Below, one piece after another: positions 1 to 8,099 of a stretch of 56,003 nucleotides of DNA. The notes under the pieces were generated by a model. That model ran no database searches. It saw only the letters and a list, made by a program, of their open reading frames with translations, and was not told the DNA's origin. This DNA comes from Bacteroidia bacterium (GTDB lineage: Bacteria; Bacteroidota; Bacteroidia; Chitinophagales; Chitinophagaceae): the NCBI GenBank assembly GCA_030426665.1, contig JAUHYD010000023.1, positions 1-56,003 on the forward strand, written 5' to 3'. Position 1 is the first letter of the stretch. Each line of letters starts with the position of its first letter. A program made the translations under genes and the position numbers.

Positions 1-326
1 ACTAGCGGCCACTGAATATATCTGTACATAGATTTTGCGGTCGCTTCGTTTCGGCATTTTTCTTAACGCCATTTTTATAAGGCCGGTTTGGGTGTTGCTT
101 ATTTGTTGCAGTCTTGATGGAAGGATGATACAATATACATCAACAGTCAAGAACAGATATTCGATTGCTAATTTTAAAGTGAATTATGGCTTTTTCATAT
201 GTTCTTTTGCCTTGACGCAAAAGAACCAAAAAGTCAAGGCTGTATAAAAATCGGCTAAAAAACACCTGCACTGCGCTGCAAAACATATAATATCATTCGC
301 CAATTTACCACTATCGACAGAGGCTT
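1..326. repeat. Gene-less copy of the NHL array unit (A element fused to B element)
   Basis: Positions 1-120 match the A element that also lies at 327-447, 2125-2245 and 3923-4025. Positions 121-326 match the B element at 1920-2124 and 3719-3922. In the complete units A and B are separated by about 1.47 kb holding an NHL gene; here they are joined directly. The junction falls in the bases AAGG, which occur at the corresponding place on both the A side (447-450) and the B side (1920-1923). This looks like a deletion by short homology, or an ancestral element without a gene. The array may continue to the left of the window. Confidence 0.85.
201..240. repeat. Overlapping-hairpin motif of the B element, copy 1
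   Basis: GTTCTTTTGC and GCAAAAGAAC form a perfect 10-bp inverted repeat with a six-base loop (201-226). The 3' half of the first arm plus loop, GCCTTGAC (209-216), is also a perfect inverted repeat with GTCAAGGC (233-240). The two hairpins share bases and so exclude each other. Identical copies lie at 1999-2038 and 3797-3836, each 1798 bases apart. From general familiarity, similar sequences are common between genes in Bacteroidota; their function is not known to me. Confidence 0.85.
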
Positions 327-487
327 ACTAGCGGCCACTGAATATATCTATACATAGATTTTGCGGTCGCTTCGTTTCGGCATTTTTCTTAACGCCATTT
401 TTATAAGGCCGGTTTGGGGGTTGCTTATTTGTCGGAGTCTTGGTGGAAGGACCTGAAGAAATATACTTTTTGTGATAGTGCCTACTC

Positions 488-1822
488 TTAATGATGAATG
501 GTTATTTCCTGAGTATCAATCACCTTGTTGTCCTGCAATACCTGCACGATGTAGATACCGTTTGCCCACCTACCTGCATCTACTGATGCTGCGGCAGCTG
601 TCCTATTGACATCACCTATCTGCACCTGCTGTCCCGAAAGGTCAGTGACCTTTATTGTACAGCACTCACACAGGTACTCAATATGTATTATTTCCCCTGA
701 GGGATTAGGATATATTTTGATACCTTCTTGAATTGCCCGATTATTAACCGAATTTGGGTGCGGGATGTCACGAGTTGTAATCATTCTCACTCTGTTGCTA
801 CCAACATCGCCTATATATATATCCCCATTAGGAGCAACGGCTATACCTCCGGGACCAGCTAACTTTGCTAATAACGGATTGCCCCAATCTCCCGAATAAC
901 CTCCCAATCTGGTACCTGCCACAGTAGTGATAATACCTAATAAATCTATCTTTCTTACAACGTGATTACTATGTTCTGCTGTGAATATATTACCCAATGT
1001 ATCAATAGTCATTGGACCTCCTTCAATATGGGCGGCAGTAGCAAGCCCCCCATCACCACTATAGCCATATACACCGGTACCCGCTATGGTAACTAACTTT
1101 CCTGCTGTATCTATCTTACGGATACGGTTATTATCGGTAAAAAAAATAACACCGTTTTTGTCCAATCTAATATAATACAATTCCAACGAAGCTGTATCCG
1201 CCATACTGCCATCAGGGCTGAATCCTACAGAACCATTGCCGGCAATGGTTGTTATCACCCCGAATGTATCTACCCTGCGGATACGGTTGTTTGACCTGTC
1301 GGCTATGTATAAATTACCTGTATCATCTACCGCAATGCTTTCAGGATAATAAAGCTCTGCGACTGTAGCAGCTATATTATCGCCATTGTACCCTGCTGTA
1401 CCGGTACCGGCATATGTGGTGATAATCCCCGAGGGCGATACTTTACGGATACAATGATTACCTCCATCCGCCAGAAAGATATTGTCCCTCCAGTCAATTG
1501 CCACATCTACGGCACCTACCTGTGCATAAACAGCTTCATACCCATCGCCGCTGTACCCCCCCGTGCCGTTTCCAGCTATAGTGGTAATGGTACCATTATA
1601 CGCCGGGGAGACTTTTCTGACCCTGGAATTCCCGATATCACACATATACAAGTTTCCTGCCTTGCCCAGCACTACAGAGTAAGGGCTAGACAAATGAGCG
1701 TTAGTTGCAAGTCCGCCATCACCTGAATATCCACCGCCGCCTACACCCGCTACGGTAATAATTATCTGCGCATTGGAGAGGAAAGAAAAAAGTAAAAACG
1801 GAATAAGTAATAGGGTTTTCAT
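488..1822 (-). CDS. Secreted six-bladed NHL-repeat protein with T9SS type A sorting domain (array copy 1)
   Basis: The 444-residue product starts with a signal peptide (about 1-19, ending SNA-Q). Six repeats follow (about 20-350), each built as GYSGDGG...ATxAxL..P..IAVD..GNLYIAD..NxRIRKV...ITTIAGNG, which is the layout of a six-bladed NHL beta-propeller. A linker leads to a C-terminal domain beginning IKIYPNPSG (about 370-444), typical of T9SS type A cargo. The protein is therefore expected to cross the outer membrane and be attached to the surface or released. The ligand is unknown; NHL propellers usually bind protein or glycan partners, or occasionally act as enzymes. The paralogue at 2286-3620 has exactly the same length without indels, with substitutions concentrated in the blade loops. 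Confidence 0.9.
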   Translation of the reverse strand: MKTLLLIPFLLFSFLSNAQIIITVAGVGGGGYSGDGGLATNAHLSSPYSVVLGKAGNLYMCDIGNSRVRKVSPAYNGTITTIAGNGTGGYSGDGYEAVYAQVGAVDVAIDWRDNIFLADGGNHCIRKVSPSGIITTYAGTGTAGYNGDNIAATVAELYYPESIAVDDTGNLYIADRSNNRIRRVDTFGVITTIAGNGSVGFSPDGSMADTASLELYYIRLDKNGVIFFTDNNRIRKIDTAGKLVTIAGTGVYGYSGDGGLATAAHIEGGPMTIDTLGNIFTAEHSNHVVRKIDLLGIITTVAGTRLGGYSGDWGNPLLAKLAGPGGIAVAPNGDIYIGDVGSNRVRMITTRDIPHPNSVNNRAIQEGIKIYPNPSGEIIHIEYLCECCTIKVTDLSGQQVQIGDVNRTAAAASVDAGRWANGIYIVQVLQDNKVIDTQEITIHH

Positions 1823-1998
1823 TTTGTGATGAATATTGACTGAATAATAAATTTAAGAATATTTTTAAATAGTATTGTCGGAACCATGATTATGGGACAA
1901 ACAAGACAAATGTTGCCGAAAGGATGATACAATATACATCAACAGAAAAGAACAGATATTCGAATGCTAACTTTAAGTGACTTATTGCTTTTTCATAT

Positions 1999-2038
1999 GT
2001 TCTTTTGCCTTGACGCAAAAGAACCAAAAAGTCAAGGC
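1999..2038. repeat. Overlapping-hairpin motif of the B element, copy 2
   Basis: Same pair of mutually exclusive inverted repeats as at 201-240, exactly 1798 bases downstream: GTTCTTTTGC/GCAAAAGAAC and GCCTTGAC/GTCAAGGC. Confidence 0.85.
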
Positions 2039-2285
2039 TGTATAAAAATCGGCTAAAAAACACCTGCACTGCGCTGCAAAATATATAGTATCATTCGGCA
2101 ATTTACCACTATCGACAGGGGCTTACTAGCGGCTACTGAATATATCTATCCATAGATTTTGCGGTCGCTACGTTTCGGCATTTTTCTTAACGCCATTTTT
2201 ATAACGCCGGTTTGGGGGTTGCTTATTTGTCGGAATCTTGATGGAAAGATCTGAAGAAATACACTTCTTGTGATAGTGCCTACTC

Positions 2286-3620
2286 TTAATGATGAATGGT
2301 TATCTCCTGAGTATCAATCACCTTGTTGTCCCGCAATACCTGTACGATATAAATGCCGTTTGCCCACGTGCCTGCATCTACTGATGCTGCGGCAGCCGTC
2401 CTTTTGACATCACCTATCTGCACCTGCTGTCCGGCAAGGTCGGTGACCTTTATTGTACAACTCTCACAAAGGTGCTTAATATGTATTATGTCTCCTGAGG
2501 GATTAGGGTATATATTGATGCCTTCTTGAATTGCCTGATTAGCAACCGAATTTGGGTGTGGGATATCACGGGTGGTAACCATTCGGACTCGGTTATTTGC
2601 CACTTCACCTATAAATATATCACCATCCGGAGCGACTGAAACACCAGTGGGTCCTTTTAACTGTGCTAGTAACGGGTTACCCCAATCTCCAGAATAACCG
2701 CCCAATCCGGTACCGGCCACTGTGGTGATAATACCAACTGTATTTATTTTTCTTACCCTGTGATTACCTTGCTCAGCAACAAAACAGTTTCCGAAAGTAT
2801 CAATACTCATTTGACCACCATTTATCATAGCTGCTGTTGCTGGTCCACCATCTCCACTATAGCCATATACTCCTGTACCTGCTATGGTAACTATTTTACC
2901 TGCCGTGTCTATCTTACGAATACGGGCATTATCAGTAAAGAAAATAATACCGTTTTTGTCTAGCCTGATATGATATAGGTCCAGCGAAGCTGTATCTGCC
3001 ATACTACCGTCCGGACTAAAGCCTGACATACCATTACCAGCAATAGTAGTTATTATCCCGAATGTATCGACCATCCGAATGCGGTTATTCGATTTGTCGC
3101 ATATAAATAAGGCCCCTGTATCATCTACCGCTATGCTTCTAGGGCGATTGAGCTCAGCGGTGGTGGCGGCTATATTATCGCCATTATATCCGGAAATACC
3201 AGTTCCAGCATAAGTGGTGATAATACCTAAGGGTGATACTTTACGGATGCGATGGTTGTTTGCGTCTGCCAAATAAATATTGCCTTTCCAATCAATTGCA
3301 ACATCTATAGCATCAACTCGTGCATAAATAGCTTCATACCCATCTCCACTATATCCCCCCGTACCATTTCCCGCTACTGTAGTAATAGTACCATTATATG
3401 CAGGGGAGACCTTTCTGACCCTAGCATTCCCGAAGTCGCATACATATAAATCTCCCGCTTTATCCAGCACTACAGAGTAAGGGCTATACAAATGAGCGTT
3501 AGTTGCAGGTCCGCCATCACCTGAATATCCACCGCCACCTACACCTGCCACGGTAATAATTATCTGCGCATTGGAGAGGAAAGAAAAAAGTAAAAACGGA
3601 ATAAATAACAGGGTTTTCAT
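2286..3620 (-). CDS. Secreted six-bladed NHL-repeat protein with T9SS type A sorting domain (array copy 2)
   Basis: 444 residues, collinear with the copy at 488-1822. It has the same signal peptide (one change, L6F), six NHL repeats and a C-terminal sorting domain starting INIYPNPSG and ending in TQEITIHH. The signal peptide, first blade and sorting domain are almost unchanged between the copies. Blades 2 to 6 carry many replacements, for example around residues 225-300. In one stretch of the fifth blade, 19 of 60 bases differ (961-1020 against 2759-2818, counted by hand). It is probably expressed from its own copy of the upstream region at 3621-3718. Surface location is inferred from the sorting domain; the ligand is unknown. 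Confidence 0.9.
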   Translation of the reverse strand: MKTLLFIPFLLFSFLSNAQIIITVAGVGGGGYSGDGGPATNAHLYSPYSVVLDKAGDLYVCDFGNARVRKVSPAYNGTITTVAGNGTGGYSGDGYEAIYARVDAIDVAIDWKGNIYLADANNHRIRKVSPLGIITTYAGTGISGYNGDNIAATTAELNRPRSIAVDDTGALFICDKSNNRIRMVDTFGIITTIAGNGMSGFSPDGSMADTASLDLYHIRLDKNGIIFFTDNARIRKIDTAGKIVTIAGTGVYGYSGDGGPATAAMINGGQMSIDTFGNCFVAEQGNHRVRKINTVGIITTVAGTGLGGYSGDWGNPLLAQLKGPTGVSVAPDGDIFIGEVANNRVRMVTTRDIPHPNSVANQAIQEGINIYPNPSGDIIHIKHLCESCTIKVTDLAGQQVQIGDVKRTAAAASVDAGTWANGIYIVQVLRDNKVIDTQEITIHH

Positions 3621-3796
3621 TTTGTGATGAATATTGACTGAATAATAAATTTAAGAATATTTTTAAATAGTATTGTCGGAACCATGATTATGGGACAAAC
3701 AAGACAAATGTTGCCGAAAGGATGATACAATATACATCAACAGAAAAGAACAGATATTCGATTGCTGAGTTTAAGTGACTTATGGCTTTTTCATAT

Positions 3797-3836
3797 GTTC
3801 TTTTGCCTTGACGCAAAAGAACCAAAAAGTCAAGGC
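3797..3836. repeat. Overlapping-hairpin motif of the B element, copy 3
   Basis: Third identical copy of the two overlapping inverted repeats (see 201-240), again 1798 bases after the previous one. Confidence 0.85.
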
Positions 3837-3922
3837 TGTATAAAAATCGGCTAAAAAACACCTGCACTGCGCTGCAAAATATATAGTATCATTCGGCAAT
3901 TTACCTCTATAGACAGGGGCTT

Positions 3923-4025
3923 ACTAGCGGCCACCGAATATATCTGTACATAGATTTTGCGGTCGCTTCGTTTCGGCATTTTTCTTAACGCCATTTTTAT
4001 AAGGCCGGTTTGGGTGTTGCTTATT
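3923..4025. repeat. Partial A element closing the tandem array
   Basis: Matches 1-103 and 327-430 with few changes. Similarity stops at about 4025, just before the fbp terminator. This marks the right border of the NHL array. Confidence 0.8.
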
Positions 4026-4056
4026 GTTTACCGGGGGTGATAAGAAACAATACAAA

Positions 4057-4098
4057 CAAAAAAAACCGCAAGACAGAATTCATTTCTGCCGTGCGGTC
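4057..4098 (-). terminator. Rho-independent terminator of fbp
   Basis: Read on the minus strand, ACCGCAC...GGCAGAA pairs with TTCTGTC...TTGCGGT around a short loop, followed by a run of T (the A run at 4058-4065 on the plus strand). It lies 36 bases past the fbp stop. Confidence 0.8.
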
Positions 4099-4133
4099 AA
4101 TCCTTTAAAAACCTTATTTAAGTCAGCCGGATG

Positions 4134-5138
4134 TTACTTCACAAACTCCATAGCCTTCTTCACCATGTTCTTTGAACCGGTGAATATCGGGCAGCGCTGG
4201 TGCAACTCCGTAGGTACTATCTCTAATGTATTGTTTGCACCATCTACCGACTTACCTCCGGCGGCTTCCATAATCAATGCCATCGGATTGCACTCATACT
4301 GCAAACGCAGTTTGCCGTTCGGGCTGCTTTTGTCGCCGGGATAGATAAATATACCACCCTTTATAAGTGTACGGTGCATATCTGCTACCATAGAGCCTAT
4401 ATAACGCTGTCTGTACGGACGCCCCTCTTCTTTGTTGCTTTCCATGCAGTAATTTACATAAGCCAGCATACCCTCACTGTATTTTACGCTATTACCCTGA
4501 TTAATAGAATATATGTTACCATTTTCGGGGCATTTCATATTCGGGTGCGACAGGCAAAACTCACCGATAGATGGCTCTAACGTAAAGCCATTCACGCCGA
4601 GGCGAGTTGCATACACCATCATGGTGCTGGATCCATATATAATATAACCGGCTGCTATCTGCTTGTTGCCCGGTTGCAAAAAGTCTTCCTGGGTACAGGG
4701 CGTGCCAACCGGACTGACTCTCTTGTATATAGCGAAGATTGTCCCGATTGAGGCATTTACATCTATGTTTGATGAGCCATCTAACGGGTCGAATAAAACA
4801 ACATACTTGGCTTGTGTAGAATAGGCGTCTTCGTACGGCAGGTGGTCGTCATTTTCCTCGGAAGCAATGCCCGCACACTCGCTGCTGCTCTTCAATATCT
4901 TGATGAGCGTTTCGTTTGCAAAAATGTCGAGTTTCATTTGCTCTTCGCCCTGCACGTTGGTAGCGCCATGCTTACCAAGGATATCTACTAGCCCTGCCTT
5001 GCGCACCTGATTATTGATAATCTTGCCCGCCAAACCAATATCTCTGAGCAGCGCAGAAAGGTCGCCCGTGGCTTGTGGAAATTTTCTTGTCTCCTGGATG
5101 GTGAACTCATCCATGGTAATCAACATATTCTGGGACAT
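4134..5138 (-). CDS. fbp: Fructose-1,6-bisphosphatase, class I
   Basis: 334 residues, the normal length of class I FBPase. The enzyme removes the 1-phosphate of fructose-1,6-bisphosphate in gluconeogenesis, in the cytoplasm, using Mg2+. The metal-site motif [10 protein letters not shown] lies near residue 117, preceded by the acidic SEEND segment. The substrate-binding part near the C-terminus includes [12 protein letters not shown] and EAAGG. The start [12 protein letters not shown] fits a promoter box 27 bases upstream (5165-5172). It is a single-gene unit with its own terminator and is unrelated to the NHL array that ends beside it. Confidence 0.97.
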   Translation of the reverse strand: MSQNMLITMDEFTIQETRKFPQATGDLSALLRDIGLAGKIINNQVRKAGLVDILGKHGATNVQGEEQMKLDIFANETLIKILKSSSECAGIASEENDDHLPYEDAYSTQAKYVVLFDPLDGSSNIDVNASIGTIFAIYKRVSPVGTPCTQEDFLQPGNKQIAAGYIIYGSSTMMVYATRLGVNGFTLEPSIGEFCLSHPNMKCPENGNIYSINQGNSVKYSEGMLAYVNYCMESNKEEGRPYRQRYIGSMVADMHRTLIKGGIFIYPGDKSSPNGKLRLQYECNPMALIMEAAGGKSVDGANNTLEIVPTELHQRCPIFTGSKNMVKKAMEFVK

Positions 5139-5164
5139 TTTAATATTATTGTTTTGTGTTGCCC

Positions 5165-5172
5165 CAAAAGTA
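5165..5172 (-). promoter_or_regulatory. fbp promoter -7 box (TACTTTTG)
   Basis: On the minus strand TACTTTTG matches the Bacteroidota -7 consensus TAnnTTTG exactly and lies 27 bases before the fbp start codon. No clear TTG is present at the usual -33 distance. Confidence 0.6.
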
Positions 5173-5232
5173 CCATCTTGCCATCAAAAATCATTTACTT
5201 TATCAAAAAACAAATATCAAGACAAAATACTG

Positions 5233-5778
5233 CTATTTTACCCTGGTCAGTTCAAATTGCTCAGAATGCGCAGCACCGTTTACTTCGCCAGAAATCGTGG
5301 CAACCAGTTTGTTGTCCGTTAGTCTCACGTATGTGATTTTAGTCGGAAAATCGTGAGCAGGATTCTCAAATACAAAACTATCGTTGGCAGCCATTGTAAG
5401 GCTAAACGGAACCGGCTTGCCGTCATTCTGGTCCATCACTGTCGGGATGTACAGTATGTCATCGCCGGACCGCTCTATTGAAAGCACCTCATAGGTCATA
5501 GTGTCTGTGCCTTTTACGTAACCACCCTTACCCTTTAACGAGCCATCATCAGCCTGCGTCCATTCTTCAAATGCAGTGGCATCTGCCATAGCATGCTCCC
5601 ACCGTCCGGCAAGCCACTTAAAGTCTGACAATTGCGCTATTGAAGACACATCTTCGGCCACCTGCGTTTGTTGCGGCGTACTATTAGTTTCCGGATTATC
5701 GGCACAAGACATTGACAATAACATAATAGACGTTGCTATGCATAAAGTTGCCTTTTTACGAACCCTGGTTGCTTTCAT
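5233..5778 (-). CDS. DUF6265-type lipoprotein
   Basis: 181 residues. The N-terminus has a basic stretch, a hydrophobic core and the lipobox LSMS-C at about Cys25, so it is probably a lipoprotein. The mature part begins with DFKWLAGRWE and contains FEEW, GKGGYVKGTDT, YIPTVMDQNDGKPVPF and FENPAHDFPTKITY, the pattern I associate with the DUF6265 (lipocalin-like) family. Its biochemical role is unknown. A promoter box lies at 5801-5808. It is transcribed toward fbp, but the 94-base gap contains the fbp promoter, so the two are probably independent. Confidence 0.85.
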   Translation of the reverse strand: MKATRVRKKATLCIATSIMLLSMSCADNPETNSTPQQTQVAEDVSSIAQLSDFKWLAGRWEHAMADATAFEEWTQADDGSLKGKGGYVKGTDTMTYEVLSIERSGDDILYIPTVMDQNDGKPVPFSLTMAANDSFVFENPAHDFPTKITYVRLTDNKLVATISGEVNGAAHSEQFELTRVK

Positions 5779-5800
5779 ATTTTAGAAATTTTGTAGGCCA

Positions 5801-5808
5801 CAAAAGTA
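5801..5808 (-). promoter_or_regulatory. -7 box (TACTTTTG) for the DUF6265 lipoprotein gene
   Basis: Exact TAnnTTTG match on the minus strand, 22 bases before the start codon. TTC lies about 18 bases upstream in place of the -33 TTG. Confidence 0.55.
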
Positions 5809-5999
5809 GATATTTGCAGCCCGTGCGAATTGTACAAATCCGACAATCTTCTGTCTCTCATGCAGTTGCCGCAATTTATTATGCCGATTGACAAAATAGC
5901 CAAATCGACCCTAATCAGAATCATATAATCATCTTGCTCCGGGAATATATGAAATGGCAGATAATGAACTAAATTGCACTACGGTTATAGGTCTCGTGT

Positions 6000-6638
6000 A
6001 TGCTGCTACGATGGATAAGAAACATAGTATTACTATCTGCACTATTATTAGTAATAATAGTATGGGGCATCAACTATATCGTAATCAGTACCACGAACAA
6101 TCAGCTATACAGCAGCGTGAAAGACATACCCAAAAACAAAGTAGGATTGCTGCTCGGCACATCAAAGTATACAGACAAGGCTAAAGACCTTATTAACGCT
6201 TACTACCAAAACCGTATAGATGCGGCAGTAGCCCTATACATGGCAGGCAAAATAGATTACATAATAGTAAGTGGCGACAACAGGACCCGATACTACAACG
6301 AACCCCTGCTGATGAAAGAAGACCTGATAGCCCGTGGTGTACCCGCCAACCGTATATATATGGACAAAGCCGGATACAGAACCCTGGACAGCATACTACG
6401 GTGCAGGGATATTTTCGGGCAGCGACAGTTCACTATAATATCGCAACCATTTCATAATCAGCGTGCTGTGTACATTGCCAATCATAAAAATGTAGCAGTA
6501 GTTGCATTCAACGCTGCCAAGGGCGACTCTTACTGGGACGTAGCCATCAGAGAGAAACTGGCACGGGTAAAAATGGCATTGGACCTGCTTACCAATAAAC
6601 AAGCAATGAGGTACGGGCCTAAGATAGCGATACCCTAA
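6000..6638 (+). CDS. SanA/DUF218-family membrane protein
   Basis: 212 residues. One N-terminal membrane segment (about 8-28) is followed by a DUF218 domain of the SanA/YdcF/ElyC type: VGLLLGTSKY, YIIVSGDNRTRYYNEPLLMKEDLIARGVP, IYMDKAGYRTLDSILRCRDIFG, FTIISQPFHNQRAVYIA. In E. coli, SanA mutation affects the envelope barrier to vancomycin at high temperature and ElyC affects envelope polysaccharide balance. The enzymatic reaction is not established. The domain is expected in the periplasm. It is convergent with the next gene, 17 bases apart. Confidence 0.9.
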   Translation: MLLRWIRNIVLLSALLLVIIVWGINYIVISTTNNQLYSSVKDIPKNKVGLLLGTSKYTDKAKDLINAYYQNRIDAAVALYMAGKIDYIIVSGDNRTRYYNEPLLMKEDLIARGVPANRIYMDKAGYRTLDSILRCRDIFGQRQFTIISQPFHNQRAVYIANHKNVAVVAFNAAKGDSYWDVAIREKLARVKMALDLLTNKQAMRYGPKIAIP

Positions 6639-6655
6639 TCGCGAATAGCATACCC

Positions 6656-8041
6656 TTACCGTACCACCAGCTTACGCACTACCCGGCCGTTTTCTGTATC
6701 TGCAGCTATAAGGTACATACCCGGTGGCAGATGCGGGTATAGTGGTGTAGACTGATTGGGCATTACAGTATAGGTCCGCACTACCCGACCGGGTACAGTG
6801 GCTATGACTACGGGTACCGGTATTGTGCCTGAGGTATAGACCTCTACCTGCACTCCACCATCACTTGTACCGGGATTAGGATATGCACTCATACCCGCAT
6901 CCGGCTTGCCCACCACATGCATGACCGACGTGGGGAATACCAAACTATCACAACGCGGCAATGTTACTTTACGGATAATGACGTTTTCATGGTCAGCTAT
7001 ATACAAATCGCTACTTTTGCTTAGGAATGCACATACTGGTTCCTCAAACTGCGCATCCGTTGCCGGACCTCCATCCCCACCACAGCCCCGTGTACCGATA
7101 CCTGCGATGGTATATACATATCCATTAGCAGCAGAAATAACACGAATTACATTACTACCACCACCAGGGATATACAAATTGCCACAACTATCTATAGTCA
7201 CACTAAAGGGAGAACTAAAAAGAGCGTCAGTAGCAGGACCTCCATCCCCACTATAGCCACCCACGGTTGTATCTATTCCTCCTATAATACTTATAATACC
7301 CGTACCGCCGTCTATCTTCCTGATTAAATGCGGAGAATTAGCAAAATATATATTCCCCATTTCATCTATCGCAAAATTTCCTGTATTAGAGATTTGTGCC
7401 GTGTCCGCCAATCCGCCATTACCAGTATTTCCGTTTACACCTGTACCCGCAACCTTTGTTATAATTCCGGTAACGGCATCTACTTTCCGAATATAACTCT
7501 CTGCAGATATATATACATTACCATCAGGGTCAACACCCAGTCCTATTGGATTACCTATTCCCGCTGCGGTTGCAGCGCCTCCATCTCCCGAAATAGTTGC
7601 AGAACCATTCCCCGCATAAGTAGTAATTATACCGGTCACATCTACTTTCCTGACACGGAAATTAAGCCCATCAGTTATATATAAGTTCCCCAACTTATCA
7701 ACAGCTATATTTCTAGGGCCTTTCAGTTGCGCATCAGTGGCAGGCCCACCATCACCACTATATCCCGAAACATTGGTTCCGGCTATTGTTGAGATGATAC
7801 CACTTGCATTTACTTTTCTTACAACGTAATTATTACCTTCAGTAAAATAAAAATTATCAATATTATCTGTAACAACACTAAGTGGAGGTCTTATTTTTAC
7901 AGATGTAGCCGGCGTACCGTCTCCATTATATAACGCACCAGAATCACATATCCCGGCTACAGTAGTGATAATCTGAGCAGCTGCACCGGAAACTATAGAC
8001 ATTGCAGCAACAACCAACAAGTAAAACTTACTTCTATTCAT
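6656..8041 (-). CDS. Secreted NHL-repeat protein with T9SS type A sorting domain
   Basis: 461 residues. Signal peptide (about 1-22, SGAAA-QIITTVAG), then six NHL-type repeats (about 23-365) with GYSGDGGPATDAQ, NIAVDKLGNLYI and RVRKVD signatures. A C-terminal domain starts SAYPNPGTSDGG and ends in RVVRKLVVR. It is a divergent relative of the array genes at 488-3620 and is not part of the tandem repeat, as its flanks lack the A and B elements. It lies downstream of another T9SS cargo gene (8100-9833), separated by 58 bases that hold a hairpin. Export by T9SS is inferred from the sorting domain; the ligand is unknown. Confidence 0.9.
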   Translation of the reverse strand: MNRSKFYLLVVAAMSIVSGAAAQIITTVAGICDSGALYNGDGTPATSVKIRPPLSVVTDNIDNFYFTEGNNYVVRKVNASGIISTIAGTNVSGYSGDGGPATDAQLKGPRNIAVDKLGNLYITDGLNFRVRKVDVTGIITTYAGNGSATISGDGGAATAAGIGNPIGLGVDPDGNVYISAESYIRKVDAVTGIITKVAGTGVNGNTGNGGLADTAQISNTGNFAIDEMGNIYFANSPHLIRKIDGGTGIISIIGGIDTTVGGYSGDGGPATDALFSSPFSVTIDSCGNLYIPGGGSNVIRVISAANGYVYTIAGIGTRGCGGDGGPATDAQFEEPVCAFLSKSSDLYIADHENVIIRKVTLPRCDSLVFPTSVMHVVGKPDAGMSAYPNPGTSDGGVQVEVYTSGTIPVPVVIATVPGRVVRTYTVMPNQSTPLYPHLPPGMYLIAADTENGRVVRKLVVR

Positions 8042-8057
8042 AATAATATATTAAGAT

Positions 8058-8088
8058 GACATACCCCTCAAGTACGGAGAGGTATGCC
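8058..8088 (-). terminator. Intergenic hairpin between two T9SS cargo genes
   Basis: GGCATACCTCT pairs over 11 positions (two G-T pairs) with AGGGGTATGTC around a nine-base loop. There is no strong T run after it, so it may be a weak terminator or an mRNA-stability hairpin rather than a full stop. Confidence 0.5.
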
Positions 8089-8099
8089 ATAAGTGAACA

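Larger units (their letters stand above)
327..2124. repeat. Tandem repeat unit 1 (1798 bp) carrying an NHL gene
   Basis: The unit runs A element (327-447), short spacer, NHL gene on the minus strand (488-1822), upstream region (1823-1919) and B element (1920-2124). Every landmark recurs exactly 1798 bases further on: A at 327 and 2125, gene end at 1822 and 3620, hairpin at 1999 and 3797. The non-coding stretch from about 1813 to 1963 is identical by eye to 3611-3761, while the coding core differs strongly. Confidence 0.9.
2125..3922. repeat. Tandem repeat unit 2 (1798 bp) carrying an NHL gene
   Basis: Second full copy of the unit at 327-2124, with the same order (A 2125-2245, gene 2286-3620, upstream region 3621-3718, B 3719-3922) and the same length. 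It is followed by a partial third A element at 3923-4025, which stops before fbp. Confidence 0.9.

Noticed and set aside
327..3922. CRISPR array, because of regular repeats
   Set aside because: The repeat period is 1798 bases with genes inside, not short repeats with short spacers, and no cas gene is present.
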